Source: Verrucomicrobiia bacterium (lineage in GTDB: Bacteria; Verrucomicrobiota; Verrucomicrobiia; Limisphaerales; DASXHY01). Taken from it: 64,000 bases of DNA. This document shows positions 29,801-38,179 of the stretch, piece by piece. The stretch lies in NCBI GenBank assembly GCA_035629175.1, contig DASPIL010000096.1, forward strand, positions 168,309 through 232,308, given 5' to 3'. The notes beneath the pieces were generated by a model. That model was given only the letters and a program-made list of their open reading frames with translations, had not been told where the DNA came from and did no database searches. Each line of letters starts with the position of its first letter. The stretch's first letter is position 1. A program made the translations under genes and the position numbers.

Positions 29801-30181
29801 GCCCTGGTTGGGCGGGCTTCTGAAACCAGCTCCATTCTTTTTGCCAGCCGCGTTGAGGAAATCGACGGGCTGTTTGACAAGGAAGCCGAAATCAATGTCT
29901 ACCGCATCCTCCAGGAGGCAATCACCAACGTCGTCAAACATTCAGGCGCGACCGAGGCCGCTGTCGTTATCAGGAAGCGCGGAACGCTGGTATCGATTTC
30001 CATCCGCGACAACGGCTGCGGATTTGATCCCGCCACCGAGTCGCCGGACACGCATGACCTCGGCTACGGGTTGAGCGGCATCAGCGAACGCGCGCGAATC
30101 TTGCACGGATCGCTGGTCATTGAATCGCGTCCCGGTGGAGGAACGAGTTTGACGATGGAAGTGCCGTCCTCGTTTTCATGA
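26885..30181 (+). CDS. PA14-containing transmembrane sensor histidine kinase (NarL/DesK-type)
   Basis: About 1098 residues. A hydrophobic N-terminal signal ends near E-A-A-A-S-D. The outer region has an OB-like segment, a PA14 domain (about 150-275, with G-F-L-R-A-P-E-T-G-E-Y-R-F-W-I) and several further OB-like repeats (for example W-V-Q-V-E-G-F-V-N and V-R-V-A-G-E-L-T-F). A transmembrane helix at about 848-870 (A-T-L-V-G-A-L-L-F-V-L-A-V) leads to a HisKA_3 domain with R-R-I-A-A-N-L-H-D-S-L-G-Q (phosphoacceptor His near 906) and an HATPase domain (N-V-V-K-H-S-G, D-N-G-C-G-F-D, G-Y-G-L-S-G-I). PA14 often binds carbohydrate, so it may sense sugars; that is inference. The GTG start is uncertain. 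The stop overlaps the regulator ATG. Confidence 0.85.
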   Translation: MVCLPFAVTEFHAALVDRWIALVEILLPCQTASAVWVVALLMALIPEAAASDAVASGHASRQPPPRHFVTNALQFGNLSGTDYINGCDFRLSGVVTLVDTNRDLVVIQDATGAAGLHLFPLAGNALEAGHSVMIEATDCVPYFPRWPSYPHHPSSLEIRSSFEAPSDWGTYHLTRMRGFLRAPETGEYRFWIASDNSSELWLSSDSNPANARIIASLARFEWVAPRQWSRYPSQRSEPIHLTGGETYYIEALQEQTTGGENLAVAWQGPSLAGGVIEGEYLVPWDPLSAADASFTNGILRESWTNYSIGSVSGMGGARAFDSIVSIKRFSIRDLGPGKKPVAQRIALSQRLARSENFAWVQVEGFVNFATMDGSMAFLELTDGQTSLEVRVPNCDPRTLQQFKNAIVRIEGVCESMREANGSLVPVVIWGSTFSGVEIVKGAAIHLHRGGEISGQPLVSTDPAMQGFYGTRGVVTFNDRVFGTDHIFVQEDSAVVRVIPTDPSFDRRMKLGQWVELGGALDAGSDLPTISPLVLTELEFRPLPVPIAQPLRSPMNVTRHGRWCELEGVVRSVNSNGTLSVMSKDGAAYLWIGKFPSNQLARYVDSAVRARGVLLQNILDAPTILSPSSTFISVDRDPPMDPLEVPLHSIRDLTLMDSESLPIHRVRVAGELTFAGSDWFFVQDPSGGIRVRALPPENARPGDPIQVIGFPSRGSGTCVLVNVLVRSGTAASAVQSSELDLADALSTKQKGTLVHTMATVLACKTNGSSSVVELQEHQRVFAAWLQNGALPLLVPGSRVKVTGVLNDEAAVSVLQSNDLPKGQTGSSLTILMRDLSDLTVLRGPPWWTWKRAATLVGALLFVLAVSLLWIHLLRRRLERQHAAQLVFSRQVLQRVEDERRRIAANLHDSLGQTLLVIKNQAIMASHSPPEPELRDRLDQISGATSSALEEIRQITHGLRPYQLDRLGLTQAIRALVGRASETSSILFASRVEEIDGLFDKEAEINVYRILQEAITNVVKHSGATEAAVVIRKRGTLVSISIRDNGCGFDPATESPDTHDLGYGLSGISERARILHGSLVIESRPGGGTSLTMEVPSSFS

Positions 30182-30843
30182 GTGCCACCACTATGAGCCC
30201 TATTGCTGTGTTGATCGTCGATGATCACCCGTTGCTGCGGCACGGCTTGCGCGATGTCATCGAGCGCAACCCAAGGCTTAAGATCGTTGGTGAGGCTTCT
30301 GAAGGAAACGAAGCCCTGCGGATGATGATCTCCCTCAAACCGCAGATCGTCATACTCGATATCGACATGCCTGGCTTGAACGGATTGGAAACCATCCGAA
30401 TGATGCGCGACCTGCCCTTTGAAATCAAAGTGATCGTGCTGACCATGTACAACGAGGAGGACATGTACAATGTCGCGATGGATCTGGGGGCGAAGGCGTA
30501 CGTCCTCAAGGAGAATGCGGCCAACGAAATCGTCACGGCCCTGGAAAAGGTGAATCGCAACGAGGCGTTTCTCAGTACGCTCATGCTCGAGGCCGGGCGC
30601 CGGCGCGCGGATCGCGTGAAGGAACTGCTGTTGAGCAAGCCGCAGATCGAGGCGCTCACTCCCGCCGAACGGAGAATTTTGAAGTTGATCGGAGAGGACT
30701 ATACCAGTAAGGAAATTGCATCGCTCCTGAATCTGAGCGTGAGGACTGTCGACAACCACCGCCAGCACATCTGCAACAAGCTCCGCCTGCACGGCACTCA
30801 CAGCCTGCTGAAATTCGCCTTTGATAACAGTGCCTATCTATAG
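30178..30843 (+). CDS. NarL/FixJ-type response regulator
   Basis: 221 residues. The receiver domain has the acidic pair D-D at 15-16, the phosphoacceptor Asp near 61 (V-I-L-D-I-D-M-P-G) and Lys in A-Y-V-L-K-E. The C-terminal LuxR-type helix-turn-helix reads L-T-P-A-E-R-R-I-L-K-L-I ... S-K-E-I-A-S-L-L-N-L-S-V-R-T-V-D-N-H. The ATG overlaps the kinase stop as ATGA, so the two are translationally coupled partners. A second ATG at 30193 is possible. Targets are unknown; the nearby hydrolase genes are candidates by position only. Confidence 0.93.
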   Translation: MSATTMSPIAVLIVDDHPLLRHGLRDVIERNPRLKIVGEASEGNEALRMMISLKPQIVILDIDMPGLNGLETIRMMRDLPFEIKVIVLTMYNEEDMYNVAMDLGAKAYVLKENAANEIVTALEKVNRNEAFLSTLMLEAGRRRADRVKELLLSKPQIEALTPAERRILKLIGEDYTSKEIASLLNLSVRTVDNHRQHICNKLRLHGTHSLLKFAFDNSAYL

Positions 30844-30981
30844 CGCTAAATCGATCGGCTGGAGGGGTCGACAACCCGCCTCCCGAGGCCGGCCCCTTGG
30901 GTATTCCTGCTCATTTCCGACGGACCGTTCCGCTGTCAATCTTGCAACACCGCTCAGACGAATCATCAAAAAGCCCATAGC

Positions 30982-31776
30982 ATGAAAACCTCTCAACAAA
31001 CACGCTTCGTTCGTAATCAGGTTCGAGGCTTCACATTGATCGAGTTGCTGGTTGTCATTGCGATCATCGCCATTTTGGCCGCGATGCTCCTGCCGGCGTT
31101 GTCAAAGGCGAAGGAAAAGGCGCTCAGGACTCAATGCCTGAGCAACCTGCACCAGATGGGCGTGGCCATCACGATTTACGCCAACGATTTCAAAGACAAG
31201 CTGCCGCCGATTGAGGATGATGGAAATGGTGCGACGGCGGTGCCTGCGTGGGCCTGGGATTTGCCGGCCGCTGCAGCTGCCAACATGCTGAGCTCTGGAA
31301 TGTCCAAGCCCGCGTTCTTTTGCCCAGGCACAAGGCCTAAGGGATTCGGTGATGCCGAAAACTTTGCCGCTCCCGGAACCGGCCCTACTTCGAGCCTGTG
31401 GAACTTCGACACGACCCGAGGGTTTAACATCATCGGTTACGCGCTCGCATTCAAAGGCGCGCAGAGCAAACTTTCGACGACGAATCAGAACGGATTCATC
31501 CGGCAGGAGGCCAATCAAGAACCAGTAAGCGATCGCGTTCTCGCAGCAGACTGCACCATCAGCCAGGCGACCGCCGTGCCTGGGCCCGCCAACAATTTCA
31601 CGAGGATTGCCGGGGGCTACAAGATTCCCCATACGACGGCGCATTTGAAGAATTCCCTGCCGGCGGGAGGCACCGTGTTGTTCAAGGATGCTCATGTGAG
31701 CTGGCGCAACTTTCGAAAAGGCGCGGAACAAATGTACCCGCGAACGGGCGGAAATCTTCCTGCTTTCTGGTGGTGA
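30982..31776 (+). CDS. Prepilin-type N-terminal cleavage domain protein (DUF1559-like)
   Basis: 264 residues. After a basic leader comes [19 protein letters not shown], the class III signal cut by prepilin peptidase before Phe, then a helix and a mostly beta domain. The C-terminal region has [10 protein letters not shown], a variant of the D-G-H motif usual in this group. Such pseudopilin-like proteins occur in large numbers in Verrucomicrobiota and Planctomycetota; their roles are mostly unknown. It follows the response regulator by 138 bases and precedes a tRNA. No pilus assembly gene is in the window. Confidence 0.85.
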   Translation: MKTSQQTRFVRNQVRGFTLIELLVVIAIIAILAAMLLPALSKAKEKALRTQCLSNLHQMGVAITIYANDFKDKLPPIEDDGNGATAVPAWAWDLPAAAAANMLSSGMSKPAFFCPGTRPKGFGDAENFAAPGTGPTSSLWNFDTTRGFNIIGYALAFKGAQSKLSTTNQNGFIRQEANQEPVSDRVLAADCTISQATAVPGPANNFTRIAGGYKIPHTTAHLKNSLPAGGTVLFKDAHVSWRNFRKGAEQMYPRTGGNLPAFWW

Positions 31777-31854
31777 TTGCCGCCTTTCCGCTTGACCCGA
31801 GGATAGTATGTGCCAGTCTCTTTCAGCCTAAATTTACACGACTGTTCCACGGTC

Positions 31855-31947
31855 GGAGAGATGGCCGAGTGGCTGAAGGCGCTGGTTTGCTAAACCGGTT
31901 TACGGTCAAAAGCCGTAACGAGGGTTCGAATCCCTCTCTCTCCGCCA
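31855..31947 (+). tRNA. tRNA-Ser (anticodon GCT)
   Basis: The acceptor arm GGAGAGA pairs with TCTCTCC, followed by G and an encoded CCA. The anticodon stem-loop CTGGT-TTGCTAA-ACCGG gives GCT, reading AGC/AGU serine codons. A long variable arm (ACGG...CCGT) and the T-loop GGTTCGAATCC fit a class II tRNA. Confidence 0.96.
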
Positions 31948-32127
31948 CTTTTCGTCATCCGTTCTCTCCGTAGAGTCTCTTTAACCCGGTTCCTTTCGCT
32001 TCCCGCACAAAGATGCGGTGGAGAGCCGCCGCGCCGAATGTTACTGTCTGAGGCGAACACACAGCTCGCATCCACTCCAGACACGCACCCACCCTGGAAA
32101 TGGCGGCGCTGAAGAAAGTGATCGATT

Positions 32128-32940
32128 ATGACTGAACGCGAATGCCCCCGTCCCTCTCAGCAAGGATTCACCCTCATCGAGTTGCTCGTTGTCATCGCAA
32201 TCATCGCGATCCTTGCCGCGATGCTGCTGCCCGCACTCAGCCGGGCCAAAATCAAGGCGCAGAGTATCGCGTGCCTGAACAACCTGAAGCAACTGCAACT
32301 CGGCTGGATGCTTTATTCGAACGACAACAGTGACAAAATCGTGAGCACCGGTGGCCAGCAGGTGATCGTCGCCGATGCCGACGTGACTGACGCCCAGCCT
32401 GGCGGGCCAAAAGCCAATTGGGTACTTGGAAACGCCTATGACCAGGATCCCAATTTCATTCGCAAAGGCCTGCTCTGGCCCTACGTCAATAACCAGGAAG
32501 TCTACAAATGCTCGGGTGACAAGCAGCCGCGGCCCAACGACGCGCCCGTTGCGCCCGGAGTGTTGAATCAAAGGAGCATGTCGATGAATGCATGGATGAA
32601 TCCGATTAAAACGGAGGATGTTCTCGCCGCCGGCTACAGAATTTTTCGCAAACAGGCGAACATCGTGCGCGCAAGCCATACTTGGGTCGCCATCGACGAA
32701 AACCCGAAGCTGATCAATGATGGCTGGTTTCTGATCCGCATGGAAACTCCGAATCAATGGCGCGACGTGCCCGCCTCGTTCCATTTGCGTCGTGGCAATC
32801 TTTCCTTTGCCGATGGCCATGCTGAATCGCGGAAATGGAGCGACAGCGGGTTGTTGAGGAACCCAAGCACTTCGATGCGGCGCGACGCGACGTCGGATGA
32901 TCTTCCCTGGCTGCAGGAACGAACGACGGTAGTCCAATGA
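32128..32940 (+). CDS. Prepilin-type N-terminal cleavage domain protein
   Basis: 270 residues starting with a polar leader, then [19 protein letters not shown] as in the gene at 30982. The central part has [12 protein letters not shown] and Y-S-N-D-N, and near the end S-F-A-D-G-H-A-E-S, the usual H-x9-D-G-type motif of these pseudopilin-like proteins. It is 180 bases downstream of tRNA-Ser. It is a paralogue of the proteins at 30982 and 56086, and the three are scattered rather than in an operon. Role unknown; a minor pilin or type II secretion pseudopilin is possible. Confidence 0.85.
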   Translation: MTERECPRPSQQGFTLIELLVVIAIIAILAAMLLPALSRAKIKAQSIACLNNLKQLQLGWMLYSNDNSDKIVSTGGQQVIVADADVTDAQPGGPKANWVLGNAYDQDPNFIRKGLLWPYVNNQEVYKCSGDKQPRPNDAPVAPGVLNQRSMSMNAWMNPIKTEDVLAAGYRIFRKQANIVRASHTWVAIDENPKLINDGWFLIRMETPNQWRDVPASFHLRRGNLSFADGHAESRKWSDSGLLRNPSTSMRRDATSDDLPWLQERTTVVQ

Positions 32941-33162
32941 GGCAACGCGGCGCCGCGTGGCGGAGCAGGGGCAGAGTGAACCGCTGCATTCCGCTTCTGA
33001 GGAAAATGCTGAAACGCAAAAAAGCTAAAAGCTGAAATCCGTTTGACTTCTCTCTGCTTCGCGACCTTCGCGTCCTTTCCATTAGGTTGCCAGCAATGCG
33101 TTCATTTCTAATTCGGCCGACGCGCCTGCAACATTTCTCGCCCAAGGGGCACGCCGCTGCGC

Positions 33163-36100
33163 TTAGGGCACTACCTGAATGCGATAGAACTTTTGTTCGA
33201 CGACGGACATCTGGTCGTAATAGGCGGTCAGATTTTCGCTCGCCTGAATCAATGGGCTGATTGGCTGCGGTGGCGCAGCAAGGTTCGTGGTCGCCAGCAC
33301 CTGATATGTAAGCCCCGGAACACTCTCCCAAACTACCGCGCGATTTCCATCCGCCAATTCCGTGATTCGCAACACCGAGCTTGCGTCGTGGGGATCGGTT
33401 CCCGCCACCTGTTCTGCCAGGTCCGACATTCCATCGCCGTCCGAATCCACATCGGCAGATCCTGGATAAGTCACGAATATAGTCCGGGTGTCGGTCAGGA
33501 CAACCGATCCATTGAACGTGAGCTGAATCTCGTTCGGTCCCGCTGGAACGTTTGTCCATCGATACGCGATAGAATGGAATCCTGTGCCGCATGCGGGACT
33601 GAGGCTCAAGGTGAGCGCGCTCGACGGAATCAATCCCCCGTTGATCCGCAAACTGTAATTGTTCGCATTCGCGGTCCCGTCGGCAGCAGTCGTGTTGCAC
33701 GCGCGGATCGTCAATGCCGCGTTGGTGCTCGCAAAGGGCAGGGGACCGTTGGTGGCCGGTGTGTGAATGAATAAAACCCTCGACGGCGCCGCAGTATTCA
33801 CCGTCCGGGAAAGCGTGCGAATACGGTCGGGCAGAATCGCTGTCGTCGCCTCCTTCAACCGGACGGTTATCGTGGCCGCACCGCCGCTCGGAATCGACGA
33901 GTAGTTGAAACGAAATTCCCGCGGCAGCGTCGGATGTTGCACGTTGAGGCTGTTTTGCGGTGTCACCTCGGCTGCTGGCACAAACACGGGCGCGCCATTC
34001 ATTGATCCGTTGCCATTGGTTCCTCCAGTGACCGCATCATCGTTCGCGGGATTCGAATCAGCAATGTTCACTTCCACGCCTTCCACGCTTGAGTCAGCAC
34101 GGATGACGATCTCGTAACTGGCGCTGTTCAACGTGCTGCCATTCGCTGGTGGAAACGCAATCACGCCGTCGGGCGGAACCGCGTCATAGTAAAACGTTTG
34201 CGCAAAGGTGTTGAAGACTGACGACTTTCCGTCGCGTTCGAGGAACGCCCGCGCGCGTACGATATGAAATCCCTCAGCCAGTCCTGCCGCCGTGTGATTG
34301 GTGTTTCGGTTGTTGTGCAGCCATACCCGCGCGCTGGCAGGGGAGAAATTGGTAATGACGAATGTCGTCAGGCCGTAAACTTTCGCGGGCGATGAACCGG
34401 CCATCGGAGCAATGCCCTCCCGAAACAACGCCACCTTGTAACGCACTTGAGTTCCGTCCACCTGTGCATGGGCTGGAATTGTGGCCTTCCACCAATCAAT
34501 GGTTCCGTCCGTCCAATCGTCATCCACCCATTCCGCCATCGCGACGTGAGTGCCAGGGCGTCCAATTCCGAAAGATCCTTCCGGCACCGTTCCATTGGTC
34601 GTGTAGTAAACGACGCAGCGGTTCACGAGGAACTCGTAGCCCGCGCGAACATAAAGGTCAACGGGCTGGCCCGCGTTGGGTTGCAACGGAAATCTCTGCG
34701 TGGTGGGACTCACGCCGAGGATGCTCGTGGTGTTGGTTGGATCGTGAGTCGTCCACGCCGCCGTGCCTTCGCTGATCGCCGCACCGTATCCAATTCCGTT
34801 CACCAATCCATTACTTCCAGCGCCCACGCTGTAGGCATACGTCTCAGCCCCTGGCGAAATGATGTTGTTGCGACTCGTCGCTGCCGCTGCAAATCGTTCA
34901 GGGCCGAACCGTGATCGGAATTCAGCCTGTTCGTAGCCCATGAGCAAATCCGTGGCTGAACCCGCGGGATTGTCGCGGCGATCAAACGAATCCGTTGGCC
35001 CAATTCCAAGATGGCTGTTCAAATCCATTCCACCATCGATTTTGACAAGGATATTGTTGGCCGAAGCGTCGGCGCGAACAATCAGGTCCAGGGCGCTGTT
35101 GGTGACCACAGGTACATCGATCGCATAAGTGCGATTGGAAACATTCGTGCCGCTTTCCACTTCGCCCATTGCATTGATGCTTCCGCGCACGCGGAAAGGA
35201 TACTGCGGAGCAAATGCGGAGTCGCCGTTCACGCCGTCGCGCCTGTGGATTGTTAGGCGTGGCGCGGCGGCTCCTTGCTGATGGATGGAAATGGCAGGGC
35301 CTCCCGTCGCGCGGCTGGGTTCGGGCCACTGAATGCCATACGCCACATAACTTCCCTGGGGGATCTTCAGCTCGATGGCGCCCCCTCCCGGCGGAATGGA
35401 TTGGCCCCCGACATAAATCCTGCGGTTCACGGGTTCGGGGGCGCTCACCGAATCTGCCGCCTCGGACGCGCTCGCCGTCGCGTGCCGAACCAGGAGTTTC
35501 GAGCACGCATTCCCGCGGTTCGGCGATTCCGCAAGCTGCGCAAGGACGGTGCCGGGAGGAAAACCGACCGCGAGTCCCACCCCTCGGCTGTTGCTGACGG
35601 GGAAACATTCGTAGAACGTCCCTTCAGCCTGTTGTGCGTGGCCGTCATCAAAGCTCACTGCGCCTGCGTAGTTGTCGTTCATCGCGAACAGCACCACCGT
35701 CTGGTCCGCCGCTGTTCCCGGCTCGCGATAATCGTAGCGCTCGAATGCAACAACATCCGCATCACTCCAGCGCGGACGCGTGCCGCCGCGGGCGAGTTGA
35801 TGGTGCAGGTGGGCCAGATCAGGCATTTTTGGATCGCCGAATTGGCCGAGATACGGCGCGTTCGCAATTCGCGGAAAGAAGTCGGGCGGACTGGAATGAT
35901 TGTAGCCGTCGGAATAAATGACGGGAATTCCCTCATGAAAGAAGTTGTATGCGTTGTGCAGTTCACGGCGATTCGCGAACGCGTCATCGTGGCTTTGCGC
36001 AAAAAGAACGCTGAAACGCGGGCTGAACGGCAGCATTGAGGGATCCCGCTGATCCAGCCCGCCAAGGCTTGCGCCTGGATTTCCAAGCACATTGTTGAAG

Positions 36101-37179
36101 TGCGAGTGCAGCGGCACGCTGAGGAGACGCATGCCGCGATCGAGATATTCCTGGTAACTTGGCGGAGCGCCAAGATGTTCGCCGAACAACAAGGCGTCGT
36201 TCCGAATCGCTTCCGCATCGTAACAGCTGTTGCGATTGTCGTCGGCTTCGATAAATCCGTTGCCCCCGGCATTGTTGCCGAATCCGTGAACCGCGTCATA
36301 CATCGTCTGGATGCCGCCGGTGTAACCGTTGGGACTTGCGTTCACAGCATCGCCGAAAAACGTCGACGGCGTGTGCTTCACTGCGTCCAACCGAAAGCCG
36401 TCACACTTTGTTTCATGGAGCGTCCACATGGCCGCGCGAATCAGATAAGCATTCACGTCCTCCGCGACAGGGTCGCCCTGCGCGCCATTGAAGGGCCGCC
36501 AGGAGCCTGCGATCGCGGGCAGCGCCTGATCCATGTAATACTCGGGATTTGCCGGCTGGCGCACATAAGCCACTTTCGGCGTGGTGCTGCCTTCGGTCGC
36601 CCCGTGGTTCAGGTTCAACCCGCCGGGTTCGTTCGCAATATCGATCAAACCGCTGAGGGGCCGGTTTTGAATTTGAAACACGTTTCCGTAATCAATCGAA
36701 CTGTCCCAGTTGCGGTACGTCCCGTCGCCCTGCCGTCGCACGTGAAAATCCTGCACGGTCATGCCGGGATAAAGGTTCGTGGGTGTGCTTGCCGTGTAAC
36801 CGGGCGTGTCGAAGCCGCGATGATTCATGATGTTGTCGAAGTACACGCGAAGGCCGAATCGATGCGCCATCTCCACCAGATGCAACAATTCCTGTTTTGT
36901 ACCGTAACGCGTGCGCACGGTTCCGCGCTGGTTTTTATCGCCGAGGTCGAAGGGATCGAACGGATCGTAGCCCACGGAAAACACGCTGCCTGCCTTGGCC
37001 GGGGGCGGAAGCCACAGGCTGGTGTAACCCGCCTCGGCAATCTCCGGCATTTTATCGGCGAGGTCGTTCCAGTTCACATTGAACAACTGCAGCATGGCTT
37101 CGCCGCGCGCCGTGTTCATCGCACAGAACATCATCAACGCAATTGCAGCGAATCGGGAAAAGAATGCAGGCGCGATCAT
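33163..37179 (-). CDS. GH13 alpha-amylase-family protein with long C-terminal extension
   Basis: About 1338 residues from ATG 37179, chosen because a signal peptide (A-A-I-A-L-M-M-F-C-A-M-N-T-A-R-G) starts there; the frame stays open 37 codons further. GH13 regions are visible: D-N-I-M-N-H (region I), G-F-R-L-D-A-V-K-H (nucleophile Asp near 264), L-L-F-G-E-H (acid/base Glu near 333) and A-Q-S-H-D-D (near 398). The barrel takes the first 480 or so residues. The remaining 850 hold Ig/FN3-like beta segments, a V-D-S-D-G-D-G-M-S-D calcium-type repeat and a C-terminal module ending K-F-Y-R-I. It should hydrolyse or transfer alpha-glucans outside the cytoplasm; exact substrate unknown. Confidence 0.85.
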   Translation of the reverse strand: MIAPAFFSRFAAIALMMFCAMNTARGEAMLQLFNVNWNDLADKMPEIAEAGYTSLWLPPPAKAGSVFSVGYDPFDPFDLGDKNQRGTVRTRYGTKQELLHLVEMAHRFGLRVYFDNIMNHRGFDTPGYTASTPTNLYPGMTVQDFHVRRQGDGTYRNWDSSIDYGNVFQIQNRPLSGLIDIANEPGGLNLNHGATEGSTTPKVAYVRQPANPEYYMDQALPAIAGSWRPFNGAQGDPVAEDVNAYLIRAAMWTLHETKCDGFRLDAVKHTPSTFFGDAVNASPNGYTGGIQTMYDAVHGFGNNAGGNGFIEADDNRNSCYDAEAIRNDALLFGEHLGAPPSYQEYLDRGMRLLSVPLHSHFNNVLGNPGASLGGLDQRDPSMLPFSPRFSVLFAQSHDDAFANRRELHNAYNFFHEGIPVIYSDGYNHSSPPDFFPRIANAPYLGQFGDPKMPDLAHLHHQLARGGTRPRWSDADVVAFERYDYREPGTAADQTVVLFAMNDNYAGAVSFDDGHAQQAEGTFYECFPVSNSRGVGLAVGFPPGTVLAQLAESPNRGNACSKLLVRHATASASEAADSVSAPEPVNRRIYVGGQSIPPGGGAIELKIPQGSYVAYGIQWPEPSRATGGPAISIHQQGAAAPRLTIHRRDGVNGDSAFAPQYPFRVRGSINAMGEVESGTNVSNRTYAIDVPVVTNSALDLIVRADASANNILVKIDGGMDLNSHLGIGPTDSFDRRDNPAGSATDLLMGYEQAEFRSRFGPERFAAAATSRNNIISPGAETYAYSVGAGSNGLVNGIGYGAAISEGTAAWTTHDPTNTTSILGVSPTTQRFPLQPNAGQPVDLYVRAGYEFLVNRCVVYYTTNGTVPEGSFGIGRPGTHVAMAEWVDDDWTDGTIDWWKATIPAHAQVDGTQVRYKVALFREGIAPMAGSSPAKVYGLTTFVITNFSPASARVWLHNNRNTNHTAAGLAEGFHIVRARAFLERDGKSSVFNTFAQTFYYDAVPPDGVIAFPPANGSTLNSASYEIVIRADSSVEGVEVNIADSNPANDDAVTGGTNGNGSMNGAPVFVPAAEVTPQNSLNVQHPTLPREFRFNYSSIPSGGAATITVRLKEATTAILPDRIRTLSRTVNTAAPSRVLFIHTPATNGPLPFASTNAALTIRACNTTAADGTANANNYSLRINGGLIPSSALTLSLSPACGTGFHSIAYRWTNVPAGPNEIQLTFNGSVVLTDTRTIFVTYPGSADVDSDGDGMSDLAEQVAGTDPHDASSVLRITELADGNRAVVWESVPGLTYQVLATTNLAAPPQPISPLIQASENLTAYYDQMSVVEQKFYRIQVVP

Positions 37180-37605
37180 GGGTCGTATTGAACAGAGTAT
37201 ACGTGAGGCTTGCGCCAGGACACCGCACGAAAATGCGGTAAGATGCGCGCGTCGGCGCAACTCGAGACTGTTCGCGATCTCTTTGCCCAAGCTGTCGATT
37301 CGCAGCGCAGGTTACCAAACCGTCTGTATCGCCGACTTCCCGGTCGGCAGGAGCAGGATTTCGCGGTGCCGGTGAAATGCTTCAGACGTCGGGTTCGTAA
37401 CGCGGCGAACGTCTGGAAACCGGTCCAGAGAGAGGGGAGAAGAGAGTGGTGCAACTTATTCTCACGAGAGGCAGCGCAAGTCTCCCTCTCTTCCACTCGG
37501 AATGGAGGAGAGGGCCGGGGAGAGGAGGAGTGCTTGAACTTGGAAACGACGCCGACGCTGTAGAATGGACCAGAGCACCCTCTCCCTCTCTTTGCGTCGG
37601 CGCGC
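37180..37605. other. Gene-free stretch with REP-like hairpin
   Basis: No convincing gene. A hairpin at 37484-37514 pairs CCCTCTCTTCCA with TGGAGGAGAGGG (11 of 12 pairs) and is followed by more purine-rich GGGGAGAGG sequence. At 37184-37203 CGTAT and ATACG form an inverted pair just upstream of the GH13 start. The rest shows nothing recognisable. Confidence 0.6.
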
Positions 37606-37947
37606 TCACAGGTATTTCATCAACATCGAGCCCACGTTCGCGGGAATCTCAAATTGCTGGTTGGCTAGGCGATCGGCCGCGAGGCGCGTGAGCCATTCCC
37701 GCGAGGTGTGAACCTCGCGCGCGGTTGCGAAATAACGTCCGCCGCTTTCCTTGATTTCGTATCCTCGAATCTGCAGCTGCACCGGCGAAGTTTCGCCGCG
37801 CAACTCCACTTCCAGGTCGAGGTTCTTCATCGACGAATCCAGCTTGAGACTGGTTGCGCGGCCGTACGGCGCGAGCAGAGACGCGTTGGCATATTGCAGA
37901 GCCATGGTTTCGACCATGCGATCCTTTGCGCTTGAGAATACACCCAT
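37606..37947 (-). CDS. Conserved-looking hypothetical protein
   Basis: 113 residues from ATG 37947; an ATG at 37974 would add nine. No signal peptide or membrane segment. The sequence reads as an alternating amphipathic beta/alpha protein (S-L-K-L-D-S-S-M-K-N-L-D-L-E-V-E-L, then V-Q-L-Q-I-R-G-Y-E-I) with a basic helix near the end. I do not recognise the family. It lies divergently from the LptF/G-type permease gene with 232 bases between, and codon use matches neighbours, so I think it is real. Confidence 0.6.
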   Translation of the reverse strand: MGVFSSAKDRMVETMALQYANASLLAPYGRATSLKLDSSMKNLDLEVELRGETSPVQLQIRGYEIKESGGRYFATAREVHTSREWLTRLAADRLANQQFEIPANVGSMLMKYL

Positions 37948-38179
37948 GGCAGAACTATTCGGGTGATCGACCAATTTTTCAACTCCGCAATCCCCCCAGC
38001 TTCAGGCGCAGCCTTCACACTGTTCGAGTCGTGGACTGATTTGCGCTCAGAAAAAGTGCAAGGATGGTCGCGAAGCCAGCACTGAAGCGGACTGAAGTCC
38101 GCGCGCCGTTGATCGCCCGGAGCCTTGACTCTGAAGCCGTGTTTCCTGAGCTTGGCCGGAATATCGCCGGATTGATCGC

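Noticed and set aside
36100..37191. 363-residue plus-strand frame opposite the GH13 gene
   Set aside because: The minus strand has all four GH13 regions, and the plus frame shows no motif or signal.
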